64,000 nt of DNA from Methanomicrobium sp. W14 (GTDB taxonomy: Archaea > Halobacteriota > Methanomicrobia > Methanomicrobiales > Methanomicrobiaceae): positions 930,001 through 994,000 of the forward strand of contig NZ_JAGGMM010000001.1 in NCBI RefSeq assembly GCF_017875315.1, given 5' to 3'. Below the pieces are notes generated by a model. That model worked only from the letters and a program-made list of their open reading frames with translations, did no database searches and was not told the DNA's origin. Below are positions 53,451-63,578 of this stretch, in pieces; within the stretch, counting starts at the first letter, position 1; each line of letters starts with the position of its first letter. The translations under genes were made by a program, and so were the position numbers.

Positions 53451-54743
53451 ATGCAAAAAAATAATATTTCTACGATTACACGAAATGCACTTTGTACTGC
53501 CTGTGGTGCCTGTGCCGGGATTTGTCCATCAGATGCAATAAAAATGATCACAAACACTGCGGGGTATCTCGTTGCAAGTGTCAACGGTGACTTATGTAAT
53601 AATTGCGGTAAATGTTTGGAGATATGTCCGAGTAATCCTGAAAATCTGCCCTCAATAGAGACAGGTGATCCTTTTCATGGAGTATGCATTGCAGGATATG
53701 TTGGTTATGCAAGGGATAACACACTCAGACAAATTTCACAAAGTGGCGGAATTGTAACCGCTCTTCTATGCTATCTTCTGGATCAAAATAAGATCGACGG
53801 TGCAATTGTTAACAATTTTAGTCAAGAGGAAAGAAGACCACAGGCAGTTTTTGTGTCAACAAAGCCTGAATTAATTGAGGCATGCGGCTCGTACTATGCC
53901 CAATCGTCTGTTGTTAAAACAATCCTGGAAAATTCCGATAAAAGATTAGCAGCTGTTGTTTTGGGATGCCAAGCTGAAAGTCTTAAATTGATCCGTGAAA
54001 AATATCCCAAAATTAATTTGCCAAAACTTACGATTGGTCTGATTTGTGCAGGACAATACAGCAGGAAGATGATTGATGATTTAATTGAAAAAAGCAGTTG
54101 TAATCATGAAAGAATATTAAAATTCAGGTTTCGGGACAAAGCTGTTGGATGGCCCGGGGACGTTCATATCGTATCTTCTGAAAAAGATTGTTGGATTTCA
54201 AAGCAAAATAGACTCAGACTAAAACCTGTTTATGAACTTCACCGTTGCATAGCATGTTATGACCAGATGAACATATTCTGCGATATTGTTTGTGGAGACC
54301 CGTGGGGCATTTCCAATAAGCAACAGCCTGAAGGACATACTGTTGTTATCGCACGAACCGAAGCCGGAAAGAAATTATTAGAGAATGCGATAAGAGATGG
54401 GGCAATAGTACTCGAAGAACTATCTACGAAGGATATTTTCACAGGACAGACTGTTGATGGAAGACATAAGACGAAGTTCTATACCTCACGCGATATTTTT
54501 CAAGAAAATAACTGGTTATTTCCATTTCCTAAGGACTGGTTTGATAATATTACATATACTCCGGCGAATAGGAGAACTCACCATGAGCTAGATAAAAGAT
54601 TGGAATATAGTCGTGATTTGTATCTTACTAGAGATCGAGAGGATTATTTCAGAAAAACTAATTTGAAAAAAAAGCAATTAATGGGTAATTTAATTAAGAA
54701 TCTATTTAACCGGGTTCTATATTATACCAAAACTAAAAAGTAA
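53451..54743 (+). CDS. F420-hydrogenase beta-subunit-like iron-sulfur protein
   Basis: A 430-residue protein with two ferredoxin 4Fe-4S motifs (CTACGACAGICP at about 15 and CNNCGKCLEICP at about 48) followed by the FrhB/FdhB N- and C-terminal domains (QISQSGGIVTALLCYLLD, CDIVCGDPWGI). FrhB relatives reduce F420 or flavins. Stand-alone copies like this are commonly next to pyruvyl transferases in glycan clusters, where the reaction is not established. It begins 10 nt after the pyruvyl transferase stop. Confidence 0.85.
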   Translation: MQKNNISTITRNALCTACGACAGICPSDAIKMITNTAGYLVASVNGDLCNNCGKCLEICPSNPENLPSIETGDPFHGVCIAGYVGYARDNTLRQISQSGGIVTALLCYLLDQNKIDGAIVNNFSQEERRPQAVFVSTKPELIEACGSYYAQSSVVKTILENSDKRLAAVVLGCQAESLKLIREKYPKINLPKLTIGLICAGQYSRKMIDDLIEKSSCNHERILKFRFRDKAVGWPGDVHIVSSEKDCWISKQNRLRLKPVYELHRCIACYDQMNIFCDIVCGDPWGISNKQQPEGHTVVIARTEAGKKLLENAIRDGAIVLEELSTKDIFTGQTVDGRHKTKFYTSRDIFQENNWLFPFPKDWFDNITYTPANRRTHHELDKRLEYSRDLYLTRDREDYFRKTNLKKKQLMGNLIKNLFNRVLYYTKTKK

Positions 54744-54766
54744 ATGTTTCATTTATCATCCTAAGA

Positions 54767-56227
54767 TTATCTTTTTCCTATATATTCACCTATCAGAGGC
54801 TGGGTTTTAAAAATATAACACATATAAATAAAGAATATCACTACTGCTATAACGCAGATGCCAAGCGTTGTAATAGGCAAATAGGATAAAAATAATATTA
54901 ATAATGCAAGACATATCGCGATGATAACAGGAATTTGTACCTGTCTTCGAATCTCTTTTATTGATGCTTTTGCCCATACAATTACACAAATATACCCAAT
55001 ACCAAAATACACAATAGCACCCGTCAACATAAAAAGAAACAAAGCAATATAAACACTTCCACAGATTCCTCCAATAAACAGTGAAGCAAATCGCGTGATC
55101 ACTAAGATTATATTATAGATTAAATTAATTTCTTGTTTTTCAACAACTATCGAAATAGTAGTTAAGGGACTTACTACAAACCACACCATTGCCCACAATC
55201 CCAGAATTTGAACATAAACACCTGCTTCAACCCACTGAGGGCCAAAAATAAGTCCAAAAATATCCCCTCCAAGGAGAGATAACAGAGTAAATGGCATTAC
55301 GGTTAATATAATTAGCACGGAAGTTGTATCTCTTGCTAATTCCGATAATGTATTATTATGCCTTCCACTAGACGCACGTTGTAAGAATACCTGCGATATA
55401 GAACTGCCAATTAAACTCATTGGCATTTGGATTACAGTCATTCCTAGTGCATAAAGACCAGTGACTGTTGAAGAAAAAAACGCTGTAAACATGAATATAG
55501 GTATTTGCCATGAGATTGAATTTAGAAATGCTCCCCATATATTAAAGATAGGAAATTTTTTATATCTTTTAAGCTGACGAAAAATACAACTTATTGATAC
55601 ACTCGACCTTAAAAGAGAAAAATCACATCTAATCGCCTGTATTAATAAAATTAACGTTCCTAATCCATTACCTATAATCTGTGAAGCAATGAGTGATCCT
55701 GGATTTATAAATCCTAAAGTACCCAGACCAACCTTCATCCCTGATCCAGATACAGATTGTAATGCCTGCGTGGATGCCTGAGTACCAAACCTTATGCGTC
55801 TGGTATTCCAATATCGAAGAGCCAAGTAAAGTCCATTGATAAAAACAGCTAATGGTATAAGGAAAAAGTAATCCATGACACCACTGTTACCAAGAAGTCC
55901 TGCAATCCAATCTCCAAAGAAAAAGAAAAAAGGAATACATGCGAGACTTATAAAAATAAGAATAAGGCAACAGGCCATAAACACAGCCCCTGCGTCTCTG
56001 TCATCTTCCGGCAGAACTATAGCAAGTTCATATCGAAAACATGAAATAACAGTTATTATACTTACAATAGAGAAAAATACAGATGAAATCCCATATATTT
56101 CAGGGATAAAAATACGAGTGATTATGGGGGTTAAACAGATCGCAACAACTTGGGCAACAATTGTACCACTAACAAGTTTAAATACATCTTTACCAAAAGA
56201 TTTTTTTGAGATTGCGTCTATTGCCAG
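54767..56227 (-). CDS. Wzx-type polysaccharide flippase, non-canonical start
   Basis: A membrane protein of about 486 residues with 12 or more TM helices. Reading upstream from the first canonical start (55984) adds about 80 residues that match the conserved WzxC N-terminus (FGKDVFKLVSGTIVAQV, FRYELAIVLPEDDRDA). No ATG, GTG or TTG occurs before the in-frame TAG at 56228-56230. The candidate starts are CTG (56225-56227), 6 nt after a GGGGGG SD, or ATA (56219-56221). The role is to flip lipid-linked glycan across the membrane. It converges with the plus-strand cluster. Confidence 0.82.
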   Translation of the reverse strand: MAIDAISKKSFGKDVFKLVSGTIVAQVVAICLTPIITRIFIPEIYGISSVFFSIVSIITVISCFRYELAIVLPEDDRDAGAVFMACCLILIFISLACIPFFFFFGDWIAGLLGNSGVMDYFFLIPLAVFINGLYLALRYWNTRRIRFGTQASTQALQSVSGSGMKVGLGTLGFINPGSLIASQIIGNGLGTLILLIQAIRCDFSLLRSSVSISCIFRQLKRYKKFPIFNIWGAFLNSISWQIPIFMFTAFFSSTVTGLYALGMTVIQMPMSLIGSSISQVFLQRASSGRHNNTLSELARDTTSVLIILTVMPFTLLSLLGGDIFGLIFGPQWVEAGVYVQILGLWAMVWFVVSPLTTISIVVEKQEINLIYNIILVITRFASLFIGGICGSVYIALFLFMLTGAIVYFGIGYICVIVWAKASIKEIRRQVQIPVIIAICLALLILFLSYLPITTLGICVIAVVIFFIYMCYIFKTQPLIGEYIGKR

Positions 56228-56337
56228 CTATTTCCCCCCACATTATTTATATTAGATTATAAATATTATAATATATCCAATTGCTGCATGAGTTTGAGAT
56301 ATCTTTTCCAACACTGAACAGTAGATTTTTATCATAT

Positions 56338-57549
56338 CTAATTTCTTCCACTTTCATTAAGCTCTGTCATTAACAGTTTGTATACTTCTAACTCCTGCTT
56401 TATTCGTAAATCCCAGGATCTTTCCGACAGAATGGTATTTCTTGCATTTTTCCCGAGCGTTTCTTTCAACTCCGGGTTTTCATAAAGCATATATAATTTA
56501 TCAGCAAATTCTGATGTATCACCCGGTTTTACAAGTAAACCACTGGAACCATCTTCAATTAAACGATCAAGTCTGCCGCTATTAAATGCTACAACCGCCG
56601 CCCCGGATGACATAGCCTCCTGAATCGAACGATTCATATTACTATAAACGCTTGTCCCTACAACTGCATCTGCAATCGAAAGGTAATCCTTAATTTCATC
56701 AGGTTTTAATTTTCCTGCAAATTTGACAGATTCCATAATTGAATTATTTTTTACCAGATCCATCAAAGATTCTTTGAGTTTCCCATCACCAGCAAAGATA
56801 AGATATGCTCTCCTTTCATCAATAGCTTTAATTTCTAAAAATTTTACAAATGCCTCTATCGCCAGATCAGGTCGTTTAACAGTGATCAGCGAAGATGTCG
56901 AAAGAATCAAAAAATCCGAAGCTCTAAACCCAAGTCTTTCTCTAACCATGTTAAATTGAGAATTAATGCTATAATATTCTGTGTCTATACCATGGTAGAC
57001 AATAGAAACACGATCACCCCACAATTTCAAAAATTTTTGAGGGGCAGGGGAACCGTCATCTAATATTAAAGCATGGTCCGGTTTAAATAATACTGCCAGT
57101 GTTGATTCAAACAGTCCTGATATAGGTGAATATGCTTCTGAACTGCCATGAAGCATCCCTACAACCGGAATATTCAATATTCTTCCAATAATACTCCCAA
57201 AAGCTACAGGACAAATTCCATGAGCATGAATAATATCCGGTCGCTCCATTTTCTCTAATGTCCTGTATACATTTATCATAAACAATAGATTATTAAGGGG
57301 GGTTACAGGAATACCAAATCGTTTTTTTATATCCGGTGACTTTATCCGTATAACGGGGACAGGGCATTCTCTATCAAATTCCTTATCAATATCATCAATA
57401 TCCGATGTAATAATTATTTGATCTTTAAGATATGGATTGATTTTTTCAGACAACTCCTTCACGTGGTTGCTGCATCCTCCTCCAAAATAGTAAAAGTACC
57501 TCACAATTCTAATAACAGATAATCCAGAATTTTTATATGATAAAACCAT
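56338..57549 (-). CDS. GT4-type glycosyltransferase
   Basis: A 403-residue GT-B enzyme. The N-terminal YYFGGGCSNHVKELSEKI and HAHGICPVAFG, followed by STSSLITVKRPDLAIEAF and the C-terminal nucleotide-sugar motif QEAMSSGAAVVAFNSGRL (E-x7-E region, about residue 320) place it in GT family 4. It adds a sugar to the lipid-linked glycan on the cytosolic face. It lies 110 nt upstream of the flippase on the same strand. Confidence 0.88.
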   Translation of the reverse strand: MVLSYKNSGLSVIRIVRYFYYFGGGCSNHVKELSEKINPYLKDQIIITSDIDDIDKEFDRECPVPVIRIKSPDIKKRFGIPVTPLNNLLFMINVYRTLEKMERPDIIHAHGICPVAFGSIIGRILNIPVVGMLHGSSEAYSPISGLFESTLAVLFKPDHALILDDGSPAPQKFLKLWGDRVSIVYHGIDTEYYSINSQFNMVRERLGFRASDFLILSTSSLITVKRPDLAIEAFVKFLEIKAIDERRAYLIFAGDGKLKESLMDLVKNNSIMESVKFAGKLKPDEIKDYLSIADAVVGTSVYSNMNRSIQEAMSSGAAVVAFNSGRLDRLIEDGSSGLLVKPGDTSEFADKLYMLYENPELKETLGKNARNTILSERSWDLRIKQELEVYKLLMTELNESGRN

Positions 57550-58335
57550 TATTAAATGCCCCCCGATATTAGTTGTTGAAGAAATTGTTATAGTTCATAA
57601 CCAATTTCAGATACTGATATTTTCAGCTCAATTCATTGCGAATTACATCAAAAATGCTGATGCGTCCTATTTTAATATCTACAAGTAGATGTGTTAATTC
57701 ACATATCATTTTAACTTTTCTATGAGTTTTGAGTTTCCTAACAATCATTGGAACTCTCCCCACAGTATTCTGACGTTTTTTAGGCAGTTATCCACATGTC
57801 TTTTTAATAAACAATTGAAACACTTTGAGACTCCTTTCATTACTCTTTTCCGTCATTCATGATGAAAAAAAATAATTCTTGAGCATCAATTTATTTCTTC
57901 AAAGTATTCAATGAAATTATCCAGAATGTTGTTTAATAGTAACCAATAAGAGTTAGATAAGAACCATGAAGTACTGATTATTTCTTTTGAGTATCTTAAG
58001 GCCATTAATAAATCAACAGTAAACAAGTTTTGTTTACTTCCTAAGCTATCATTCTTTCCTATAAATATAGAATATAATGTATAATCTCTTTACAAAAGAC
58101 AATATTTAATTGGGTGTACCTTTCTGCGGTTATCCTCTGTATAGCACTGGAAATTAATGATACAATAAAATTTATTCAGATAGCACTCCTAAAATAAGAT
58201 TCATTGATGATTTGCCAAACAACCATATAAATATTCCATGAGAAGATATATTTCTTATAACGCACCCCAAAATAATGAAAAATCACTGAAAAACAAGAGG
58301 TTGCTATTTTTATACATATGGTATATTTTTCAGTT
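57550..58335 (-). pseudogene. 786-base AT-rich gap with broken small frames
   Basis: No intact gene. On the minus strand there are three short frames: a 64-codon open stretch ending in NNILDNFIEYFEEIN (about 57891-58085), then MKGVSKCFNCLLKRHVDN (31 codons, about 57745-57840), whose stop overlaps by ATGA the start of MIVRKLKTHRKVKMICEL (41 codons, about 57625-57748). They could be remnants of one decayed gene with frameshifts or a few tiny genes. I do not recognise any domain. An imperfect GTAAACAAGTTTTGTTTAC inverted repeat is at about 58019-58037. Confidence 0.35.
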
Positions 58336-59754
58336 TTATTCAGATTTTCCAATGTTTTTATCAACTGTTCTATGATTACTACTAATATTATCTAATAAAA
58401 TAGCAAATTTTTTTGCCATTTCATAGTGATTATACAAATCAATTTTGGATTGAATGCCTTCATAAGAAGTATAACCATCCGTTTTGAATTTGGTATATTT
58501 TTCAATAATATACGATTTAATTTCAGTCACCGTTGAACAATGAACACCTGCATTAGTCTCTTTAAGCAACTTTGTGACAACACTTCCAGAAAGGCCCAGT
58601 GAAAGAATTGGTCTTCTTGCAGCTAGGTAATCGAAAACCTTACCAGTGTATACTCCCTTTTCCAGGGGATTATCCCAGGTCAGGAGAAGCAGTATATGAG
58701 ATTCCCATTGCTTTTTAATTGTAGTTTCACGGGACACCACCCCGTGCAACGAAACAACATCACTTAAATTGTACTTCCTGATATCATCTTCAAGCCACGA
58801 TTCACGATTACCATAGAAATCTACAGATACACTTTCTCTCTCTAATAATCCTTCATGAATCAATTCCGAAAGTGCTACAAACAATAACTCAGGGTCCCGA
58901 CGCCCTTTATATAACTGACCAGTATAAGTTATTGTAAATTTATTGGATAAAGAAACTCCGGGGTTAACATTTTCAGGATCAAATCCATTTGTGATTACAG
59001 AAATCTGCTTTCCTGAATAACGTTCAGATAACTGTTTACTTAACGGTTCAGATACAGTTGTCAGTATATCCGCAACCCCCAGAGTTTTTTTCTCCAAAGA
59101 AGTTTCTATGATTTTTCTGAAAACAGAATAAGGATAATAATGATTTTGAGTCCACAAGTCCCGTAAATCAGCAATCCAGGGGACATTATAGCGCATTTTA
59201 AGATTCTTTGCAACGAGATGACCGGTAACCGGAGATGACGAACTTATCAGCGCTTCATATTTATTTTCTTCCATTAATCTTATTCCCGCTTCCAGACTAT
59301 ACTTATACCATCCTCTTTCTGCATCCGGATAATAGAGGACTTCTTTTATAAGATTAAAACAAAAATCACAGAAAGTTTTTTTATTCTTTTTGCTTTTTAG
59401 ATTAAGTGATTCCTTTATTGATTTGCCGGAATTTATCCCCAACAATGATAATATCAGGGCTGTAATATCTGTATACTTCGTCTCAACAACATTATAACTA
59501 TCCTGACCGACCAATCTGTTCTGACCAGATTTTGTTTGTTGTGCAGTTATTATAGTCGGATCCCACCCGAATTCAGGCAAATACTTTGCAAGACCACAAA
59601 GACGAACTGACCATATACTCTCGTTTTGAAAGAAACCAAAAGTGATTATTATTACTTTTTTATTAATTGCTATTTTTGGAGATTTATCTTTCTTTAAACT
59701 TGATAATTTGGGGATGTCAGTTAATGTGTAATCTTCCGGGGAATTATTATTCAT
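58336..59754 (-). CDS. GT4-like glycosyltransferase
   Basis: A 472-residue GT-B-like enzyme. It shows FQNESIWSVRLCGLAKYLPEFGW near the N-terminus, DAERGWYKYSLEAG, SSSPVTGHLVAKNLK, WIADLRDLW, TYTGQLYKGRRDPELLF and VFDYLAARRPILSLGL, a pattern of family 4-type transferases. The ATG overlaps the upstream membrane-protein gene's stop by 1 nt (TAATG), so the two are translated together. Confidence 0.8.
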   Translation of the reverse strand: MNNNSPEDYTLTDIPKLSSLKKDKSPKIAINKKVIIITFGFFQNESIWSVRLCGLAKYLPEFGWDPTIITAQQTKSGQNRLVGQDSYNVVETKYTDITALILSLLGINSGKSIKESLNLKSKKNKKTFCDFCFNLIKEVLYYPDAERGWYKYSLEAGIRLMEENKYEALISSSSPVTGHLVAKNLKMRYNVPWIADLRDLWTQNHYYPYSVFRKIIETSLEKKTLGVADILTTVSEPLSKQLSERYSGKQISVITNGFDPENVNPGVSLSNKFTITYTGQLYKGRRDPELLFVALSELIHEGLLERESVSVDFYGNRESWLEDDIRKYNLSDVVSLHGVVSRETTIKKQWESHILLLLTWDNPLEKGVYTGKVFDYLAARRPILSLGLSGSVVTKLLKETNAGVHCSTVTEIKSYIIEKYTKFKTDGYTSYEGIQSKIDLYNHYEMAKKFAILLDNISSNHRTVDKNIGKSE

Positions 59755-61535
59755 TACAAGGCTCCATTAATAATATATACAAAAGATTCCCCATTCTGAT
59801 ACAGACGATCAACCGATTTGTCTTCATTCAATCTTATAAAATCATGTTGTTTAAACCTGCCTACAGCTGCATATGACTGTACAGAAGTGTAAATAATCTG
59901 GTCCATATAAGTGACCGGAAAACAAACCGTTTTATTGTAATACTGCTTCAAACTGATGTTACTGTTGTAACCGAAATGATCAACCACAGCAGGCACCTGT
60001 TTTCCTATTTCTATTTTTGTTTCAATCATTCCCAGAATTGCATCCGAAAATCGTGTTACCGGAGACAGTATAGTTACATATTCATATTCACCTTCAGTAT
60101 TAGCAATTACCCATCTCATTTCATCCATATCCATGTTTGTAACTCCAGGATTTGCACGGAATAGATACGGAGATGGATACAAACTGAGAATGCTTACTGT
60201 AGACGCAATTAGGATTAAAACTACAAAGATTAGAGACATAATTTTATTTCTTTCGGAAATGTAATGATTTAAAACAAATGCTGTAGATAGTGGAGTCAAA
60301 ATCATTACAAATGAAAGTATACGACCTGAACCAATAGATGCAAGGCCAGGGACCAGATTCAACTGGTAAGCCCCATAAATTGCTCCTAATAAAATCGGGA
60401 CTCCCAGAAATATAACTTCATTAGAACAGATTTTTAGGTTACCTTTTATATAACTGCGCAATACAAGGAGCAGGGCAAAAAACAGAAATATCAGGTAGAT
60501 AATCTCGTCTCCGTCCATTTTGAGGAATAATTTTATAAAATCATACACATCAAAATTTATTTTGCTTAAAGTGTCGCCCATTTGCGCAAGAGGTATTTTA
60601 CCTCCACCGGCTGAGGTTATGGAATCCCATAGTAGACCTATATTTGGTACAAACTGTTGAAAAGAGAGAACATGCCAGGCAAACAGAATTCCTGACAATA
60701 CAATAGGAATTAGAAATTGATACGAAACATCTGAAAATTTCTTTAAAATAGTGAAATTATTTTTAATATAATAAAATACACTGCAAAAAACAAGGACTGC
60801 TATTAACAATAAGTATGTTAAAGGATGAAAAAAAACCGAAATAACCAAAAGTAGTGCAAATAGTATCGAATATTCTTTACACTTTGCGGTTTGTAAAGCA
60901 ACGTAGAGTATAAAAGGAAGAAAAAAAAGAGACCACCCGTTAGGCATCACATACACATTGTACTGATCAAATAAAACTCCCCCTGCAACTGCAAAGGCCA
61001 GGCATTGCGCTTTTCCAAGAACAGATGTCGTTTTCAAAAGAAGATATATTGAAAATACATAAAAAACTGAAAACAAGGCAGTCATATAATTTAAAAAAAT
61101 TATTGGTGGCATAGAAGACAGCAGACTTATTCCGGAACCTAGTATATGAGTGACAGGATATGAGTTATCTCCGATAAAACCACTATTTAAGATATCGACC
61201 ACTGCACCCACATGTGAAATATTATCTCCCCTTAATGTAACATAACCTCGCATATAAGGGACATAAAGAAGTTCAAATCTTGCAAGTATTATTATAGTTA
61301 CACTAAGAACCCAGTATAAAAAAGAAATTTTCTCTGATGTCCAGATAAAATAAAATATCAGGCCTATACCACAGGCCATGCAATATATTAGGGCTATCCA
61401 CACAAACGCGGGTGTGCCTTCATAAATTGAAATTTCATATCCGCTAATTGGATTAAGGAATAGCAACGCACCGGAAATAGCTACAGAAATGAAAGTAGTA
61501 CATAAAAGTACTTTGATCATGATTTTAGTATTCAA
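59754..61535 (-). CDS. Large polytopic membrane protein (GT-C or Wzy-like)
   Basis: A 593-residue protein with about a dozen TM helices and a C-terminal soluble region (about 490-593). The first loop has ELLYVPYMRGYVTLRGDNISHVG, with an Asp-rich site after an early helix as in GT-C transferases, and SYPVTHILGSGISLL follows. It resembles archaeal membrane proteins of the DUF6541 type. In this cluster it is a candidate polymerase or membrane glycosyltransferase; that is inferred from topology and context. Confidence 0.65.
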   Translation of the reverse strand: MNTKIMIKVLLCTTFISVAISGALLFLNPISGYEISIYEGTPAFVWIALIYCMACGIGLIFYFIWTSEKISFLYWVLSVTIIILARFELLYVPYMRGYVTLRGDNISHVGAVVDILNSGFIGDNSYPVTHILGSGISLLSSMPPIIFLNYMTALFSVFYVFSIYLLLKTTSVLGKAQCLAFAVAGGVLFDQYNVYVMPNGWSLFFLPFILYVALQTAKCKEYSILFALLLVISVFFHPLTYLLLIAVLVFCSVFYYIKNNFTILKKFSDVSYQFLIPIVLSGILFAWHVLSFQQFVPNIGLLWDSITSAGGGKIPLAQMGDTLSKINFDVYDFIKLFLKMDGDEIIYLIFLFFALLLVLRSYIKGNLKICSNEVIFLGVPILLGAIYGAYQLNLVPGLASIGSGRILSFVMILTPLSTAFVLNHYISERNKIMSLIFVVLILIASTVSILSLYPSPYLFRANPGVTNMDMDEMRWVIANTEGEYEYVTILSPVTRFSDAILGMIETKIEIGKQVPAVVDHFGYNSNISLKQYYNKTVCFPVTYMDQIIYTSVQSYAAVGRFKQHDFIRLNEDKSVDRLYQNGESFVYIINGAL

Positions 61536-61666
61536 CTTTATCCACTCTATTTTCCGGCATTTTTTGCGTTTCCCATCTTTCCAAATTCAGATACAATGAA
61601 AAAGATATTTGAAAACTAATCTCACCCTACTCTAAGAACACCGATTAGCAATTTTAAGTCATAAAC

Positions 61667-62833
61667 TTATCCTAAAACCTGTTTGTATACATTAAAAATA
61701 TCCTTTGAGATATTTTCCCACGTAAAACTTTCTGCATATTTCAGGATTTGCTCAGAATCCCACTCCTTTTCCAGAGCCTCCAAAATTTTTTCTGTCAAGT
61801 CATCAGGGTCGGCAGGCTCAACCAGCAGACCATAATCTTCAGAGGTTATAATCTCAGGTATCCCGCCGACTTTCGTTCCAATAAATGGCTTCCCGCAACC
61901 CAGGGCTTCAAACATGACTGTTGGATTACCTTCATTGAGACTCGGCAGAACAAAAAGATCACATGCGTTCATCCAGAGTGGGATCTCCTCGTGCGGTTTG
62001 CCTCCTACAAGTAGAATATAGTCTTTTAACCCTAACTTCCGAATCAGTCGTTCAAGTGCAACCTTTAATTTTCCGGAACCAACAATCACACACAGGACAT
62101 CTTTTCTTTCCTGGACGACCTTCTGAACAGCTTCAACAAGGTATAACTGTCCCTTAACAGGTTCTAAGTTTCCCACAGTAAGAAGAATTTTCTTGTCCTG
62201 CGGGAGAACCAGCATATTTCTACATTCTAAAGCATTTCTGGGATAAAATAGATCGCTCCTGAATCCATTTGGTATGACAGTAACCGGTGTTGAAACATCC
62301 AGTCTTTTCATGCATTCAAAATTGCTCCGGCTGACGGTAATGACATGATCAGCTGTATTGAGCACATACTCAATCTTCTCCCGCCACTCATCATCTTTAA
62401 AAGGCAGGGAGTAAATATCATAGCCATGAGCAGTAACTACGAAAGGAACATTATACTCTTCCTTAAGGCGTGCACCAACGTATCCAGCTGACCAAGTAAA
62501 ATGGGAATGAATTAAATTAAATCTAGTCCCAGACTTCTGTATCTTATTTTTGACTTGACAATAGTGCTTCTCACCCAATTTTTTGTAACCCTGATCTGTA
62601 GGTAAATAAGGTATAGAAGTGGTATATACATTCACATTATTCAGTCTTTGAGAGTTGTCTATCTTAATTGAAGAAGAAAAATGATTAAGTTTCGGAATTG
62701 AGAAATATCTGCTGATCTCAGCAAAAAAATTTAATCTTACGAAGATCTCTACTGATGAAAAATGTGGTCCAATTACTTCTACAGAGTCTTTCTGAAAACT
62801 ATTATAGGAATGGCAGATCACAGCAAGATTCAT
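61667..62833 (-). CDS. GT4-type glycosyltransferase
   Basis: A 388-residue GT-B enzyme with HSHFTWSAGYVGARL, VVTAHGYDIYSLP, PNGFRSDLFYP, VGNLEPVKGQLYLVEAV and the donor-site motif FEALGCGKPFIGTKVGGIPEII (cited in part; about residue 300). It is full length. The ATG at 62833 follows an AGGAGATAAGA-like SD. A 131-nt gap separates its stop from the membrane-protein gene. Confidence 0.9.
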   Translation of the reverse strand: MNLAVICHSYNSFQKDSVEVIGPHFSSVEIFVRLNFFAEISRYFSIPKLNHFSSSIKIDNSQRLNNVNVYTTSIPYLPTDQGYKKLGEKHYCQVKNKIQKSGTRFNLIHSHFTWSAGYVGARLKEEYNVPFVVTAHGYDIYSLPFKDDEWREKIEYVLNTADHVITVSRSNFECMKRLDVSTPVTVIPNGFRSDLFYPRNALECRNMLVLPQDKKILLTVGNLEPVKGQLYLVEAVQKVVQERKDVLCVIVGSGKLKVALERLIRKLGLKDYILLVGGKPHEEIPLWMNACDLFVLPSLNEGNPTVMFEALGCGKPFIGTKVGGIPEIITSEDYGLLVEPADPDDLTEKILEALEKEWDSEQILKYAESFTWENISKDIFNVYKQVLG

Positions 62834-62966
62834 TGATCTTATCTCCTTTGAGGAAATATTTGATATTTATTAATAGTTCCTGTTCCCAATTCCAGAAGAT
62901 AGAATTTCATCTTCAAACAGATTAATTCACTAGAGAGATAAATTATGGAAGAAGATTGAACTTTCA

Positions 62967-63578
62967 TCATCTCAACTCCTCAACAGAGTGACAATCACTT
63001 CCCCTAACAAGATTCATTCTGCAACTTTTCGCTAAATTGATCCATTCACTTGGAGGAACGTTATGCTTTCTATTTATTTCAATCAAAACCTCATTTTCGT
63101 CAAGCCAATTAAATATCTGAGACAACTTCCCTTTAGTTATGTTCAATATGTTTTTTTTAAGAAACATGCTAGGATGTGCCCAAGCATTGACATAGGGATT
63201 TTTTATTACAGTATAAAGAGCATCAAGGTACTTATCTATATCATTTGGGAAAGAATGAAAAGCAAATATTGGGTAATCAACTTGTTCTAGAATATCATAA
63301 CCCACGTCCAGAGAACAATCAGGAAGAACCTTCGTCTCACATCCAGAAAGAACAATTAAATTATAATGTTCTCGTGCACTGTCTATATCTTCCAGGTAGG
63401 AATTAAAGTCATAGCTTAAGTCTTTTCTAACGTGCTCGGTAAAAGCAACCAAAGGTATGCCTAGTTCTACTGCTTTTTTACAATATTCGTCTATTGAATT
63501 CTTACCATCGGTATAACTCGTGTGGATATGCCATTCCCCAGACATAAGATATTGTGAATATTTCTTCCATATTTTCAT
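62967..63578 (-). CDS. PHP-domain phosphoesterase of the glycan cluster
   Basis: A 203-residue PHP domain with EWHIHTSYTDGKNS (about residue 16), VAFTEHVRKDLSYD, LSGCETKVLPDCS, FAFHSFPNDID, NAWAHPSMFL and GSDCHSVEEL, so the metal-binding His/Asp residues are all there. The start overlaps the ATP-grasp stop (ATGA). ATP-grasp/PHP pairs occur in archaeal surface-sugar loci; the reaction is not known. Confidence 0.82.
   Translation of the reverse strand: MKIWKKYSQYLMSGEWHIHTSYTDGKNSIDEYCKKAVELGIPLVAFTEHVRKDLSYDFNSYLEDIDSAREHYNLIVLSGCETKVLPDCSLDVGYDILEQVDYPIFAFHSFPNDIDKYLDALYTVIKNPYVNAWAHPSMFLKKNILNITKGKLSQIFNWLDENEVLIEINRKHNVPPSEWINLAKSCRMNLVRGSDCHSVEELR

Noticed and set aside
56228-56240. G6 tract before Wzx as a phase-variable frameshift switch
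   Set aside because: An in-frame TAG directly upstream of the CTG stops any read-through in the needed frame, and adding or removing one G from the nearby ATG frame also reaches a stop. The tract fits a ribosome-binding site better.
58176-58364. 62-codon minus-strand frame at the end of the glycosyltransferase gene
   Set aside because: It runs in another frame across the 3' end of the GT4 gene, is AT-driven and has no start signal.
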